Shown here: positions 8,206 through 18,069 of the stretch, in pieces
How positions within the stretch are numbered: the first letter of the stretch is position 1
Layout of the letters: each line of letters starts with the position of its first letter
From: an uncultured Pseudomonadales bacterium
GTDB lineage: Bacteria > Pseudomonadota > Gammaproteobacteria > Pseudomonadales > Cellvibrionaceae
Length of the DNA: 64,000 nt
Direction of reading: 5' to 3'
Assembly: GCA_947488935.1 (NCBI GenBank)
Contig: CANLBN010000002.1
Span: 496,001-560,000 of the forward strand
Notes under the pieces: model-generated
Database searches by the model: none
Told to the model about the DNA's origin: nothing
What the model saw: only the letters and a program-made list of their open reading frames with translations
Made by a program: the position numbers and the translations under genes

Positions 8206-10881
8206 ATGAGAGATGCACAACCTAAAGCAATTCACTTAAAAGATTATATTGTTCCCGATTTTTTGATCGAGAAGACAGATCTTTGCTTTGATTTAAATGA
8301 AGACAAAACGACGGTTACTTCTACGTTACACCTCAAAAGAAACATCGATTCAAACTCAACGGGGCCATTAGTGCTTGCAGGGCAAGAGATCGACCTAGTA
8401 TCGGTTTATATTAATGATGAACTCATTGAAAAGAATAACTACGTTGTTACCGAAGAAAGCTTAACGATTACAGTGCCCGATGATTGTGTGTTGACCTGTG
8501 TGACGACGACTAAGCCACAAGATAATACATCGCTTGAGGGGCTTTATAAATCCAGTGGTATGTACTGTACGCAGTGCGAGGCAGAAGGTTTTCGTAAAAT
8601 CACCTATTACCTTGATCGCCCAGATGTCATGAGTATTTTTACGACAAAAATTATTGCTGATAAACAAAAATATCCAGTATTGCTCTCTAACGGTAATTTA
8701 ATCGAAAAAGGTGAATTGGAGTCTGTGGATGGTGGCGCAAAACATTGGGTAAAATGGGAAGACCCCTTTAAAAAGCCCGCTTACCTATTTGCCTTGGTTG
8801 CAGGTAACTTAGAATTTATCGAAGATGAATTTGTCACCATGTCGGGACGTAAGGTGACTTTACGTATTTTTGTTGAAGAAAAAGATCTAGACAAATGCGA
8901 CTACGCCATGCAATCGTTAAAAAATGCGATGCGTTGGGACGAGGAAGTCTATGGGCTAGAATATGATTTAGATATATTTATGATCGTTGCCGTTGATGAC
9001 TTCAATATGGGCGCAATGGAAAATAAAGGCCTCAATGTTTTTAATACCTCTTGTGTGCTTGCTAACCAAAAAACTACAACCGATGCAGCCTTTCAACGTG
9101 TTGAAGGTGTTGTTGCTCATGAGTATTTTCACAACTGGTCGGGCAACCGCGTTACTTGCAGAGACTGGTTTCAGTTATCCTTAAAAGAAGGCTTTACGGT
9201 TTTTCGTGATCAAAATTTCTCGGCCGATATGGGCTCGCCAACAGTTAAGCGCATAGAAGATGTTAGTTTTTTGCGCACTACGCAGTTTGCAGAGGACGCA
9301 GGCCCTATGGCCCATCCAGTGCAACCGCCTTCTTTTATCGAAATTTCGAATTTTTATACACTAACCGTTTATGAAAAAGGTTCTGAAATTGTACGGATGA
9401 TTCACACCTTACTGGGCGAAGAGTTATTTAGAAAGGGTTCGGATATCTATTTCTCCCGTCACGATGGACAAGCAGTGACTATTAATGAGTTTGTTGATGC
9501 TATGGAGAGCGCATCAGGGCGAGATCTCTCGCAATTTAAACTCTGGTATACGCAGGCAGGAACACCTGTGTTGAAGGTCAGCGATAACTATGATGCCGAG
9601 AATAACACCTATGAGCTGACTTTTTTGCAAGAGTTACCCGATACACCAGAATCTAAAGGGGTCGATAAAAAAGCTCATGTGATTCCCGTTGCTATGGGCT
9701 TAGTCGGTGAGGCAGGTTGTATGGCATTACATCCAGAAGACTATACGTTGACTGAACAGGCAGATAACACGCACTGGGTTATTGAGTTCGATAAACACCA
9801 ACAAACCTATTTGTTTAAGGATGTCTTTGAAAAGCCGGTACCCTCATTAGTGCGTGGTTTTTCTGCTCCGGTTAAATTAATTGCCGATTATTCGAGAGAA
9901 GATTACTTGCGATTGATACGCTCGGACGACGACGGTTTTAATCGTTGGGATGCCACTCAGCAATTAGCTGTTTCGATCATAAAAGAGCTTATTGATGCCT
10001 ATCAAAATAATAAAAATATTGAACCAGATAACCGACTCTCGCTAGGCCTTAAAGACATTGTTAGCGATAGCAGTTTAGATCAAGGTATGGTTGCATTAAT
10101 GCTGAACTTACCATCTGAGGCCTATCTTGCAGAAATTGCTGATGTCATTGATGTTGAAGCAATACACGACTCGCGAGAGAAGTTACGCCTCTCTATAGCG
10201 CTTGCTCTAAAGGAAGAGCTGTGGAGCTTGTATCAAAACTTGTCAGAAAGTACTGTTTATGTACCATCGGCAGAAGGCATTGCAAGACGCAGTTTAAAAA
10301 ATACCGCGCTAAGTTATTTAATGATGCTAGACGATAGCGCTATCCATCAAGCATGTATTAATCAATATGATTGTGCGGATAATATGACGGATATGATGGC
10401 CGCTATGCGAGCATTAGTACACAGCTCTTTTAATAGCCTCGAAGCTGAAAAAACTAGGGTGCTTGCAGAGTTTTACGAAAGCTGGCAAGACGAAGCACTT
10501 GTAGTTAATCAGTGGTTGTCCGTGCAAGCTTCGATTCCACATAAAGATAGTGTTGATACGGTCAAGGCATTAATGGAGCACCCAAGTTTTTCAATCAAAA
10601 ACCCCAATAAAGTTCGCTCTGTTATTGGTGTGTTTTGTCATAATGCGGTCAGTTTTCATCAATCCTCTGGTGAGGGCTACAAGTTTTTAACAGACCAAAT
10701 TATTACGCTAAATGCAATGAACCCTCAAATAGCTGCACGCTTGCTTGCCCCATTAACGCGTTGGAAAAAATATGCACCTACGCAACAAAAACTAATGAAG
10801 CAAGCTCTTGAGGCTATCTCTTCGGTAGAGAATTTATCTAAGGATGTCTATGAAGTCGTTAGCAAAAGTTTAGTTGAATAA
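8206..10881 (+). CDS. pepN: Aminopeptidase N (M1 family)
   Basis: A zinc metallo-aminopeptidase that removes N-terminal residues from peptides in the cytoplasm during protein turnover. The exopeptidase motif GAMEN is at 269-273. The zinc site HEYFH is at 305-309, with the third zinc ligand Glu at 328, spaced as in E. coli PepN. The 891-residue length fits the gamma-proteobacterial form, including the long C-terminal helical domain. A GTG at 8194 is in frame, but the ATG at 8206 gives the normal N-terminus (MRDAQPKAIHLKDY). The YafS-like gene follows after five bases. Confidence 0.95.
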   Translation: MRDAQPKAIHLKDYIVPDFLIEKTDLCFDLNEDKTTVTSTLHLKRNIDSNSTGPLVLAGQEIDLVSVYINDELIEKNNYVVTEESLTITVPDDCVLTCVTTTKPQDNTSLEGLYKSSGMYCTQCEAEGFRKITYYLDRPDVMSIFTTKIIADKQKYPVLLSNGNLIEKGELESVDGGAKHWVKWEDPFKKPAYLFALVAGNLEFIEDEFVTMSGRKVTLRIFVEEKDLDKCDYAMQSLKNAMRWDEEVYGLEYDLDIFMIVAVDDFNMGAMENKGLNVFNTSCVLANQKTTTDAAFQRVEGVVAHEYFHNWSGNRVTCRDWFQLSLKEGFTVFRDQNFSADMGSPTVKRIEDVSFLRTTQFAEDAGPMAHPVQPPSFIEISNFYTLTVYEKGSEIVRMIHTLLGEELFRKGSDIYFSRHDGQAVTINEFVDAMESASGRDLSQFKLWYTQAGTPVLKVSDNYDAENNTYELTFLQELPDTPESKGVDKKAHVIPVAMGLVGEAGCMALHPEDYTLTEQADNTHWVIEFDKHQQTYLFKDVFEKPVPSLVRGFSAPVKLIADYSREDYLRLIRSDDDGFNRWDATQQLAVSIIKELIDAYQNNKNIEPDNRLSLGLKDIVSDSSLDQGMVALMLNLPSEAYLAEIADVIDVEAIHDSREKLRLSIALALKEELWSLYQNLSESTVYVPSAEGIARRSLKNTALSYLMMLDDSAIHQACINQYDCADNMTDMMAAMRALVHSSFNSLEAEKTRVLAEFYESWQDEALVVNQWLSVQASIPHKDSVDTVKALMEHPSFSIKNPNKVRSVIGVFCHNAVSFHQSSGEGYKFLTDQIITLNAMNPQIAARLLAPLTRWKKYAPTQQKLMKQALEAISSVENLSKDVYEVVSKSLVE

Positions 10882-10886
10882 CGCTT

Positions 10887-11756
10887 ATGTTTTTTGATGC
10901 CTCTCGCAAAAAAAGTGCTGCTATAAAACGTTATTATAATAAGCGTTTTGGCGTGCAGCCTTTAGTTGAGTCTTCAGAAAACATAGAAAAGTGGTTTGAC
11001 TCAAATTTAGGCCGGCGAATGCTTTTACAGCAGCAACAACAACTCGACAAACTGATGCCAGAGATTTTTGGTTACCATCTAATGCAACTTAGTGTACTAA
11101 GAAACATCAGGCTGTCGAGGGAAAGCCCTGTCACGCATCATTTTTCTTTAGATTGTGATCCAGCAAAAATATCTAACAAAGAAAATGATGCGGATAGTAA
11201 CGAGAATACTGAACTCACCGTTAAGAGTGCCGCTGCAATCAGTGAGTTCGAAAACTTACCTATAGATGAAGAGTCAATCGATGCGGCAATTTTGCATCAC
11301 GTATTAGATTATTCCATCAATCCACACCAATTATTACGAGAGACTGCTCGGACCATTATTTCTAATGGTTATATAATTGTTATAGGGTTTAATCCTAGCT
11401 CTCCTTTAGTACTTAAAAAGCAAATAGGGCGGTATATAAAGCGTAGTGATCATTGGCGCTATCACGATTTGCGCAAAAATAGAATTGTAGACTGGCTACG
11501 GGTATTAGGGTTTGAGCCTATGCTGATTGAATATGGTAGTCATGGTTTACCTTTTAATAGGGTGTACAGTAAAACATTAGATAAAGTGTTTAACTACGTA
11601 TTACCGGCCTCCGGTGCTTTCTATATAATTGTGGCGCGTAAGCATGTAGTGCCCATGACAATTATTCGAAAGCCATGGAAAAAAAGACGTGCCCTACCAG
11701 CATGGGTCAAAGGTAAGGCGGCAGAACAAATAAAAACTAACAGAAAAAATACATAA
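10887..11756 (+). CDS. YafS-like putative SAM-dependent methyltransferase
   Basis: The 289-residue product resembles YafS/methyltransferase-11-type proteins found beside rnhA in many gammaproteobacteria. The recognisable part is the later half of the Rossmann fold: the [19 protein letters not shown] segment near 120-145, then [20 protein letters not shown]. The usual glycine-rich SAM motif I near the N-terminus is not obvious; its place holds a poorly conserved, Asn/Glu-rich segment. Activity is therefore uncertain. The C-terminus is very basic. It is followed 11 bases later by rnhA, matching the known yafS-rnhA neighbourhood. Confidence 0.7.
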   Translation: MFFDASRKKSAAIKRYYNKRFGVQPLVESSENIEKWFDSNLGRRMLLQQQQQLDKLMPEIFGYHLMQLSVLRNIRLSRESPVTHHFSLDCDPAKISNKENDADSNENTELTVKSAAAISEFENLPIDEESIDAAILHHVLDYSINPHQLLRETARTIISNGYIIVIGFNPSSPLVLKKQIGRYIKRSDHWRYHDLRKNRIVDWLRVLGFEPMLIEYGSHGLPFNRVYSKTLDKVFNYVLPASGAFYIIVARKHVVPMTIIRKPWKKRRALPAWVKGKAAEQIKTNRKNT

Positions 11757-11767
11757 GAGATAATACA

Positions 11768-12196
11768 TTGAAACACGTAGAAATATTTACCGATGGTGCC
11801 TGCAAAGGCAACCCTGGCCCTGGAGGCTGGGGAGTTTTATTACGCTTTGGTGAAATAGAGAAGAGTATGTGTGGTGGCGAAAAAGACACCACAAACAATC
11901 GTATGGAACTGATGGCAGCTATCGAAGGGCTTGCGGCACTGACGGAGCCTTGTAAGGTTAAGTTAACAACGGATTCGCAATACGTTCGTAAGGGTATTAC
12001 CGAGTGGATTAGCAATTGGAAAAAAAATAACTGGAAGACTGCGGCTAAAAAACCCGTTAAAAACAGCGACCTTTGGCAACGCTTGGACGAAGAGTCAAAA
12101 CATCACGATATTACTTGGCTATGGATTAAAGGCCATAGCGGCCATAGAGAAAATGAAATTGCAGATGAGTTAGCAAATAAAGGTATTTCGCAATGA
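11768..12196 (+). CDS. rnhA: Ribonuclease HI
   Basis: Degrades the RNA strand of RNA-DNA hybrids during replication and repair. All four catalytic acids are present with E. coli spacing: Asp9 (FTDG), Glu47 (RMEL), Asp69 (TTDSQYV) and Asp133 (NEIADELAN). Start is a TTG at 11768, which gives exactly the expected N-terminus [10 protein letters not shown] and is preceded by AAGAGA. No ATG would fit. Length 142 is slightly shorter than the 155 of E. coli. It overlaps dnaQ by four bases (ATGA), so the two are translationally coupled. Confidence 0.95.
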   Translation: MKHVEIFTDGACKGNPGPGGWGVLLRFGEIEKSMCGGEKDTTNNRMELMAAIEGLAALTEPCKVKLTTDSQYVRKGITEWISNWKKNNWKTAAKKPVKNSDLWQRLDEESKHHDITWLWIKGHSGHRENEIADELANKGISQ

Positions 12197-12915
12197 GACA
12201 GATTATTCTTGATACAGAAACAACAGGGCTTGAGCCTTCTCAAGGCCATCGTATTATCGAAATTGGCTGTGTTGAAGTTGTTGACAGAAAGTTAACGGGA
12301 AATCATTACCACCAATATATTCGACCAGAGCGAGAGATAGACGAACAAGCGATAGAAATTCATGGCATTACTCCAGAGTTTTTAGCGGATAAACCCGTTT
12401 TTTCAGATATTGTTGATGAGTTTATGGCATTCGTCGACGGTGGCGAATTAGTAATCCATAACGCGCCTTTTGATGTCGGTTTTATTAACCACGAGCTAAA
12501 ATTGCATAAGGGTAAATATACAACGCTAAATAATTATTGCTCTGTAGTCGATACATTAGTGATGGCAAGGCAAAAGCATCCAGGGCAAAAAAATAACCTC
12601 GATGCACTGTGTAAGCGCTATATGGTTGATAATTCTCAGCGTGATTTACATGGGGCTTTATTGGATGCCGAAATACTAGCCGATGTTTACCTGATGATGA
12701 CGGGTGGGCAAACAGCATTATCATTGAGCGATAAAGATACTGCGGCAGCCTCGGGTGTCGGCCAAGAAGAAGTTATTCGCCGTTTGACAAAAAAGTTCTC
12801 TATACCTGTTATCTGTGCTACTGATGTTGAAGAAGCTGCTCATCAACAAAAGCTAGAAGGCATAGCAAAAGCCAGTGGCAATAATTGTATTTGGCTTTCT
12901 GATACTAGCCACTAA
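12193..12915 (+). CDS. dnaQ: DNA polymerase III epsilon subunit, 3'-5' proofreading exonuclease
   Basis: A DEDDh-family exonuclease that proofreads DNA synthesis in the replicase core. The five catalytic residues are visible: Asp7 and Glu9 (LDTETTG), Asp94 (HNAPFDVGF), His153 and Asp158 (HGALLDAE). The C-terminal tail after about residue 180 is the part that binds the alpha subunit. Length 240 is normal. rnhA and dnaQ are in tandem with an ATGA overlap here, whereas in E. coli they are divergent. Confidence 0.95.
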   Translation: MRQIILDTETTGLEPSQGHRIIEIGCVEVVDRKLTGNHYHQYIRPEREIDEQAIEIHGITPEFLADKPVFSDIVDEFMAFVDGGELVIHNAPFDVGFINHELKLHKGKYTTLNNYCSVVDTLVMARQKHPGQKNNLDALCKRYMVDNSQRDLHGALLDAEILADVYLMMTGGQTALSLSDKDTAAASGVGQEEVIRRLTKKFSIPVICATDVEEAAHQQKLEGIAKASGNNCIWLSDTSH

Positions 12916-12930
12916 TTTTAGGGGTTTCTG

Positions 12931-12960
12931 ATTAACCTTGGATAAGCTCTTGGGGTTAAT
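12931..12960. other. Inverted repeat between convergent dnaQ and batD
   Basis: ATTAACC at 12931-12937 is repeated as GGTTAAT at 12954-12960 around a 16-base loop. It sits in the short gap between two converging genes, where a bidirectional terminator would be expected, but it has no strong T-run. Confidence 0.3.
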
Positions 12961-12969
12961 AGAGGCTCT

Positions 12970-14652
12970 TTAATATAACTCTTTTAACTGACTCTTTGTT
13001 TGCTTACGAGTAGGTGGCCGTTGTTTTCTTATGAGGTCAAATAACAACTGCGGGTTATAACTATTATCAATATGTTGACCATAAAGCTTGTTTTCTAATT
13101 GTTGTAAGGGGAGTGCAAGCTCTGGGAAATATACAGCTATTTTATTAAGTGAATCTATACCCTCGTCATTAAGCAGTATTTTAATCCAGTCAATAATTTC
13201 TCTACGTAGTAGTTGCCAGTTTTGTGCATCAATAGCATTTTTAATTCTGTTTAGATGTATTTTTTCTTGGGATAAAAATATTTCGGCTCGATTGTTCTTT
13301 GTTTTTCCTGATGCTGATGTTTGAGTGTTTTTAAATCGATAAAGTTGATAGCATAAAAAACAGGTGATGACTGCAAAAAAAGTACTGATCAGTTGCCATA
13401 TCAGTAGAGATGCCGAGTTGTCACTAGCAGGGTTTGGCGCTGTAGCAGTATTCAATAAGGTTTGATTATTGATAGTTGATTCAATAGTGCTCTTTGCGAC
13501 AATAATAGTCTGTTCTGGTAATTGAAAAACCTCTTCTCTGTTGGTCTCGGTGTTCCACCAAGTTAGTGAAACATCAGGCAGTGTAAATTGCCCCGTTTTG
13601 CGTGGAATAATAGAGTAATTGATTTTGCGTATGCCGGTTACCCCTTTAGAGTCCTTTATATTATTTGTCTCTGGCTGAGCTTGGTAGATCGTAAAATTCT
13701 CTGTTTCATTAAGTTTTAAATCTGGTAGTTGATAGTCAAACAAGCCTTGAGCATTAATCGATATTTGTAGGTTGAGAGGTTCTCCAATACTTGCCTGTAG
13801 AGGTGATTGTTTCCATTGTGTGGTCAGGTCAATTTTTTTAGAGGGCAGCCACTCAGTATTTGCGTCTCTATTACTAGGTATAGGCAGTATATCGAAGCTT
13901 ATCGCTTTGCTTCTTACATATAAGTACGGGTTAGTCGAGTTGCCAAAGCCAAAGCGCCTGCTGGGTTTTTCCAATCTCCAGGTTTGAATGGGTACTGTTA
14001 TCTTTCCGCTAGATTGTGGGTGAAGTGTATAGAGCTCTTCTAGAACTTTATAACGCTCGCCACGAAAAATGGTTTCGTTATCTGTTTTATGTATTTGTTC
14101 GACTCGCGCGTTATCCACCTTAAAATCTTCGTGCTCGTAGTTAGCTAAAGAAATTTTATAGTAAAGCCTCGCTGTTACTAAGATCTGTTCTTGTACATAG
14201 GCTTGTTTTTTATCGGCAATAACTTCAAAAAATATATCAGGGCTACTGCTAGAGCTGTTGGATGTGTTGACTTCTTTTGTCACATTAATAGTAATGCTTG
14301 AACTAAAGGCGTTTTTATACTTAAAAGAGGGGATGGTTAGCTTGCCAATCTCTTTGGGTGCGAGAGTTACAACCCAAAATGTTTTAGCGACTTTTTTACC
14401 ATTACTGATAGTGACTCTGCTACTTCTTTGTGTGTTTAAAATATCAAATTGAAAAGACAGCTGACTAAAATCTATATCACTGTTGGCGTTATCATCTGCG
14501 GTGATTATAAGGTTAAGTGTTTCGCTGCGAGCAATACTCGTTCGGTCGACCTCTGCTTTTAAGGTCAGCGCATATGTATGACTACTCAATAATAACAAAA
14601 TAACTGACTGTAATAGTCGCTTAATAAAAATAGATTTAAGATGCTTAGTCAT
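12970..14652 (-). CDS. BatD-like membrane protein (oxygen tolerance family)
   Basis: The 560-residue protein has an N-terminal signal peptide (about 1-28, ending at TYA). A long periplasmic beta-rich region of immunoglobulin-like repeats follows, then one membrane helix near residues 410-432 and a C-terminal cytoplasmic helical part. This is the BatD architecture. Bat proteins were named for aerotolerance in Bacteroides, but the molecular role is unclear. They form a membrane-anchored complex with VWA proteins and a MoxR ATPase. It is the last gene of the operon starting with moxR at 19951, 24 bases after the BatB-TPR gene. Confidence 0.8.
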   Translation of the reverse strand: MTKHLKSIFIKRLLQSVILLLLSSHTYALTLKAEVDRTSIARSETLNLIITADDNANSDIDFSQLSFQFDILNTQRSSRVTISNGKKVAKTFWVVTLAPKEIGKLTIPSFKYKNAFSSSITINVTKEVNTSNSSSSSPDIFFEVIADKKQAYVQEQILVTARLYYKISLANYEHEDFKVDNARVEQIHKTDNETIFRGERYKVLEELYTLHPQSSGKITVPIQTWRLEKPSRRFGFGNSTNPYLYVRSKAISFDILPIPSNRDANTEWLPSKKIDLTTQWKQSPLQASIGEPLNLQISINAQGLFDYQLPDLKLNETENFTIYQAQPETNNIKDSKGVTGIRKINYSIIPRKTGQFTLPDVSLTWWNTETNREEVFQLPEQTIIVAKSTIESTINNQTLLNTATAPNPASDNSASLLIWQLISTFFAVITCFLCYQLYRFKNTQTSASGKTKNNRAEIFLSQEKIHLNRIKNAIDAQNWQLLRREIIDWIKILLNDEGIDSLNKIAVYFPELALPLQQLENKLYGQHIDNSYNPQLLFDLIRKQRPPTRKQTKSQLKELY

Positions 14653-14676
14653 ATACCTGTTTATCCGTACTAATTC

Positions 14677-16545
14677 CTAGTAGCGTTTGTGTGCGTTATT
14701 GCTGGGTGGTTTCCATTCTCTTTGCTGGTAGAGTTTTTTCCGTTTTTGAAATTCGTATTCAAATTTCCGCCTTAGTAAGCCGCTTGGGTCGTCGGGGACT
14801 TTGCGTAGTAATTGTTCAAGGGCTTGTCTCTCTTCGGGACCTAGTTGCTCAAAATTACTTTTTGCTGTATCAGCAGGTTCTTCTCCAGCCTCTTCTTGTT
14901 TGGCAAGCTTGTCTGCTTTATCTTCCTCAGTATTTGTTTCTGAGTTGTTGGCTGTATTTTCATCCTCTTTGTCTTCATCGACTTTTGTTGGGTCGCTATC
15001 AGCAGTATCGTTTTGCGAACTGTCGTTGTTCGGCTGACTAGAGTCTGTCGCGTTCTCCTGTGAACTATCGTCTTTTTTGCCTTGTTCGTCGTCTTGCTTT
15101 TGCTGGTTATCTTGAGATTGATTATTTTCTTGTTGATTTTTTTGTTCTTGTTGCTGTTGTTCTTGCTTTTCTTGTTCTTTAAGTAGTTTTTCAACAAGTT
15201 CTTTATTTGTTCTAGCTTGCGCTAGTGAGGCATCCTTTTTTAGGGCCTCGTCATAGGCTTTTATTGCGTTTTCGAACTGATTAAGTTGTACGAGTGCATT
15301 ACCCTGATTGTAATGGCCTATTGCACTGTCGTCTTGTTTAAATATTTCTAAGGCGCTGTCGTAATCTCCATCTTTATAATAGGCGCTACCTTGCCACTGG
15401 GGGTCATCAAACAATCCACTTGCTGAATTATAATCTTGAGCTTTCCATGCATCTAAACCCAGCTCGTTGTTGTTTTTCCAGATAGATCGATATTCTTCTG
15501 CACTCACATTAGGTGCATGAAAAAATAAACCTATGTAAGACATGAAAAATACGCTGAGTAAAACACCTCGGCGAAAAGCGAACAGTACAAAGGGAATCAA
15601 TAAAAGTATAAGTAATTGGCCGAACTCAAACCATGCGTCACCTTTAATGCTCTCCTTTTGGCTGTCTGTATTAAAACGTTGTTCTAAGTGCCGTGTATAA
15701 AAATCAATGTCGCTAGCATCTGCCTGTATCGGTAGGTAATAGCCATTAGTTTGTTTGGCAAGTTTTTGTAGTGTATTGCTACTACGTTTAGAGATAACGT
15801 TATTTTGCTGCTCGTCTTTTAAAAACTCACCTCGATAAGGGATTGGTGCTCCTTCGTCAGTGCCAACACCTATAATGGTGAGGTCAGTATTGCTCGATAA
15901 ACTTTTTTTGATGCGATCAATCGCAGATGAAGCCATATCATCCGTTAGCAATAAGATAGAGGCTTTATTGATTTTTGACGACTTTATAAGCTCCTCAGCA
16001 AGCTCTATTGCCATCTCTGGGTTGCTTCCTGGTAGAGGTAATATACCTGGTTTTAGTGTCGATAATAAATTACTAATGGTTGCAGTATCATCGGTGAAGG
16101 GTGTGACAATATGTGCTTCACCAGCGTAGACAATAAGTGCTGTTAAGCCATCTTTGCGCTCTCGGAGTAAGTCTTGTATTTTTAAATGTGTACGTACAAT
16201 ACGCGATGGCTTTATATCTTCTGCGCGCATACTGGGGGATAAGTCGAGCAAAACAACAACGGCTGATTGAGACTCAAAAGTGAGTTGAGGTAATTTTTGC
16301 CAAGTTGGCCCAGCGAGGATAATAACGCTGATGAACCAAGCTATACACAAACCGATAAGAGGGTAGCGAGAAACACTGACGGACTCTTTAAACTTTAAAT
16401 GCTTTAATAATTGTTGATTGATATGGGTTTCTAAGCCTGTATTTTGCAAGCCCTTTTGCCACAATATATAGGCTAACCATGCGAAGGGAATCAGTGCAAA
16501 AAACCAAAGAGGCCTTAAAAAATGAAAGTCGCCTAGCCAATCCAT
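14677..16545 (-). CDS. BatB-like VWA domain protein with fused TPR (BatC-like) region
   Basis: Two N-terminal membrane segments (about 10-30 and 60-80) precede a von Willebrand factor A domain. Its metal site DLSPS is at 101-105, with LLTDDMAS completing the MIDAS. A third membrane helix lies near 310-340. TPR repeats follow at about 370-470, including YNQGNALVQLNQFENAIKAY. The next 120 residues are an extreme Gln/Glu/Asn/Asp/Ser-rich low-complexity tract, before a short basic C-terminus. BatB and BatC, separate genes in Bacteroides, appear fused, which is common in gammaproteobacteria. Its stop overlaps nothing, while its start shares one base with the BatA stop. Confidence 0.85.
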   Translation of the reverse strand: MDWLGDFHFLRPLWFFALIPFAWLAYILWQKGLQNTGLETHINQQLLKHLKFKESVSVSRYPLIGLCIAWFISVIILAGPTWQKLPQLTFESQSAVVVLLDLSPSMRAEDIKPSRIVRTHLKIQDLLRERKDGLTALIVYAGEAHIVTPFTDDTATISNLLSTLKPGILPLPGSNPEMAIELAEELIKSSKINKASILLLTDDMASSAIDRIKKSLSSNTDLTIIGVGTDEGAPIPYRGEFLKDEQQNNVISKRSSNTLQKLAKQTNGYYLPIQADASDIDFYTRHLEQRFNTDSQKESIKGDAWFEFGQLLILLLIPFVLFAFRRGVLLSVFFMSYIGLFFHAPNVSAEEYRSIWKNNNELGLDAWKAQDYNSASGLFDDPQWQGSAYYKDGDYDSALEIFKQDDSAIGHYNQGNALVQLNQFENAIKAYDEALKKDASLAQARTNKELVEKLLKEQEKQEQQQQEQKNQQENNQSQDNQQKQDDEQGKKDDSSQENATDSSQPNNDSSQNDTADSDPTKVDEDKEDENTANNSETNTEEDKADKLAKQEEAGEEPADTAKSNFEQLGPEERQALEQLLRKVPDDPSGLLRRKFEYEFQKRKKLYQQREWKPPSNNAHKRY

Positions 16546-17555
16546 TATATATCTACCTGTTTTCTATCAAATGGACGAGCTTTTAATAAGGCAAGTAGTG
16601 CCGTTAATAGTAATGCTATTGCGAGCGGCCACATGTATAGGGCACGTGTTGGGCGTAACCACTGTTCCTCTTGTACAATAGGTTCAAGTATATCGAGCTC
16701 TTTATAAATGTCTTCGAGTGATTCTGTTTCGCGTGCTCTAAAGTACCTGCCTCCTGTTTCGGTTGCGATATCAACCAGCGATTTTTCATCAAGTTGTATC
16801 GATGGGTTGATGCGTCGCTGCCCAAAAAAGCCTTTAATTAATAACTCATCTGCCCCAATACCAATGGTATAAATTTTTACATCGGTTTGTTTGGCAAGCA
16901 TTGCCGCCTGTAATGGTTCTATTTCTCCCGATGTATTTGCGCCATCGGTCAATAATATGATGACTCGATTTTTTGAAGCTTTTAATGCCTGCAGGCGCTT
17001 AATAGATAAACCAATGGCTTCTCCAATAGCGGTTTTTGGTCCTGCAAACCCAAGTTGTGCTTCGGTTAAGAACTGTGCAACAGTTTTTGTATCAAAAGTA
17101 AGAGGAGCTTGCAGATAGGCGTTGCTGCCAAATAAGACCAAGCCAATACGGTCTCCTTCGCGACGTTTTATAAAATCCTGTAAAACGTGTTTAACCATTT
17201 CTAAGCGCGTTGCAGGCCTATTTTTTATTACCATATCTTGCTGATCCATACTGTCAGAAATGTCGACAGCAATGAGTAAATCTCTGCCGGAGGAGGGGGT
17301 AGCGATAGGCTCGCCAGCTAGTTGTGGTTTTGCTAGAGCAGTGAGCAATAATAACCAAATAAGTATGAGTAATAAGCTATTGCTTAAAAAGTGATGAGAG
17401 CTTTTAATCCCACCCAGTATTTTTAGAGAGGTAAGTTGTTGATAAAAAGGCACAATAACGGCGTTTTTTTCGCGTGCCATAGGTTTTGCAAATAGATAAA
17501 CAAATAACGGAAGAGGTAATAATAAAAATATCCAAGGCCATGCAAAATGAAACAT
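16545..17555 (-). CDS. BatA-like VWA domain membrane protein
   Basis: The 336-residue protein has N-terminal membrane helices (about 5-23 and 58-76), a VWA domain and a C-terminal helix near 308-327. The metal-binding DISDS is at 98-102 and LLTDGANTSGE is a later MIDAS segment. The layout is that of BatA. Such VWA proteins probably act with the MoxR ATPase encoded upstream, as metal-dependent protein-binding modules at the inner membrane. The gene starts at the last base of the DUF4381 gene and ends at the first base of the BatB-TPR gene, so translation is tightly coupled. Confidence 0.85.
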   Translation of the reverse strand: MFHFAWPWIFLLLPLPLFVYLFAKPMAREKNAVIVPFYQQLTSLKILGGIKSSHHFLSNSLLLILIWLLLLTALAKPQLAGEPIATPSSGRDLLIAVDISDSMDQQDMVIKNRPATRLEMVKHVLQDFIKRREGDRIGLVLFGSNAYLQAPLTFDTKTVAQFLTEAQLGFAGPKTAIGEAIGLSIKRLQALKASKNRVIILLTDGANTSGEIEPLQAAMLAKQTDVKIYTIGIGADELLIKGFFGQRRINPSIQLDEKSLVDIATETGGRYFRARETESLEDIYKELDILEPIVQEEQWLRPTRALYMWPLAIALLLTALLALLKARPFDRKQVDI

Positions 17556-18067
17556 TAGGCGACCTCTTTATCAGTATTCATTGAGTTAGGTTGCACTTGT
17601 GTTGAGTGCTTTTTAATCCAGCTTTTTACTGCTGTGTATACATATTGTTTATCAATGCTGATTGCTTTTTGATATTGAGATTCACAAATAAAGCGTGCTA
17701 ACTCATCGGTAAATAAAGGTGTCGGTGTTTGTTGGTTAAGAAAGTCAACCCAGTCTTTACCATATAGAGCGTTGATGTTATGCGCAGGATAAGCACTAAT
17801 GGCTGTGCGTTTTAGGCACTCAAGGTAGTTGTTAATAGTGGCCTTTTCGTCCAAAGTGTTTTGTGTGTTTTTTAATAAACTGAGTGCCTCTTTTCGGTAA
17901 CTCCATTTTTTCTTATAGTTTTTGTAGAGAATAAATACACCAATAACTAAGGCAATGATCATAGCTAATAATAACCACCAGCCAAGCGCTAGCGGCCAAA
18001 TAGAAACAGAATTAGGAGCGATAATGTCTTCGAGAGGAAGTATTTGATTTGCAATATCCGCCGCCAT
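17555..18067 (-). CDS. DUF4381 domain membrane protein
   Basis: This 170-residue protein has a single membrane helix near residues 25-50 and a cytoplasmic helical domain. The LEDIIAPNSVSIWPLALGWW segment before the helix is typical of DUF4381. The family is found almost only between DUF58 and VWA genes in MoxR clusters, and its role is unknown. The ATG at 18067 is preferred over a TTG six bases upstream, and lies just after the DUF58 stop codon. Confidence 0.8.
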   Translation of the reverse strand: MAADIANQILPLEDIIAPNSVSIWPLALGWWLLLAMIIALVIGVFILYKNYKKKWSYRKEALSLLKNTQNTLDEKATINNYLECLKRTAISAYPAHNINALYGKDWVDFLNQQTPTPLFTDELARFICESQYQKAISIDKQYVYTAVKSWIKKHSTQVQPNSMNTDKEVA

Positions 18068-18069
18068 GA

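Noticed and set aside
14691..15197. Several open frames in other phases of the BatB-TPR gene
   Set aside because: They are shadows of the Gln/Glu/Asn/Ser-rich repetitive coding tract, which suppresses stops in alternative frames.
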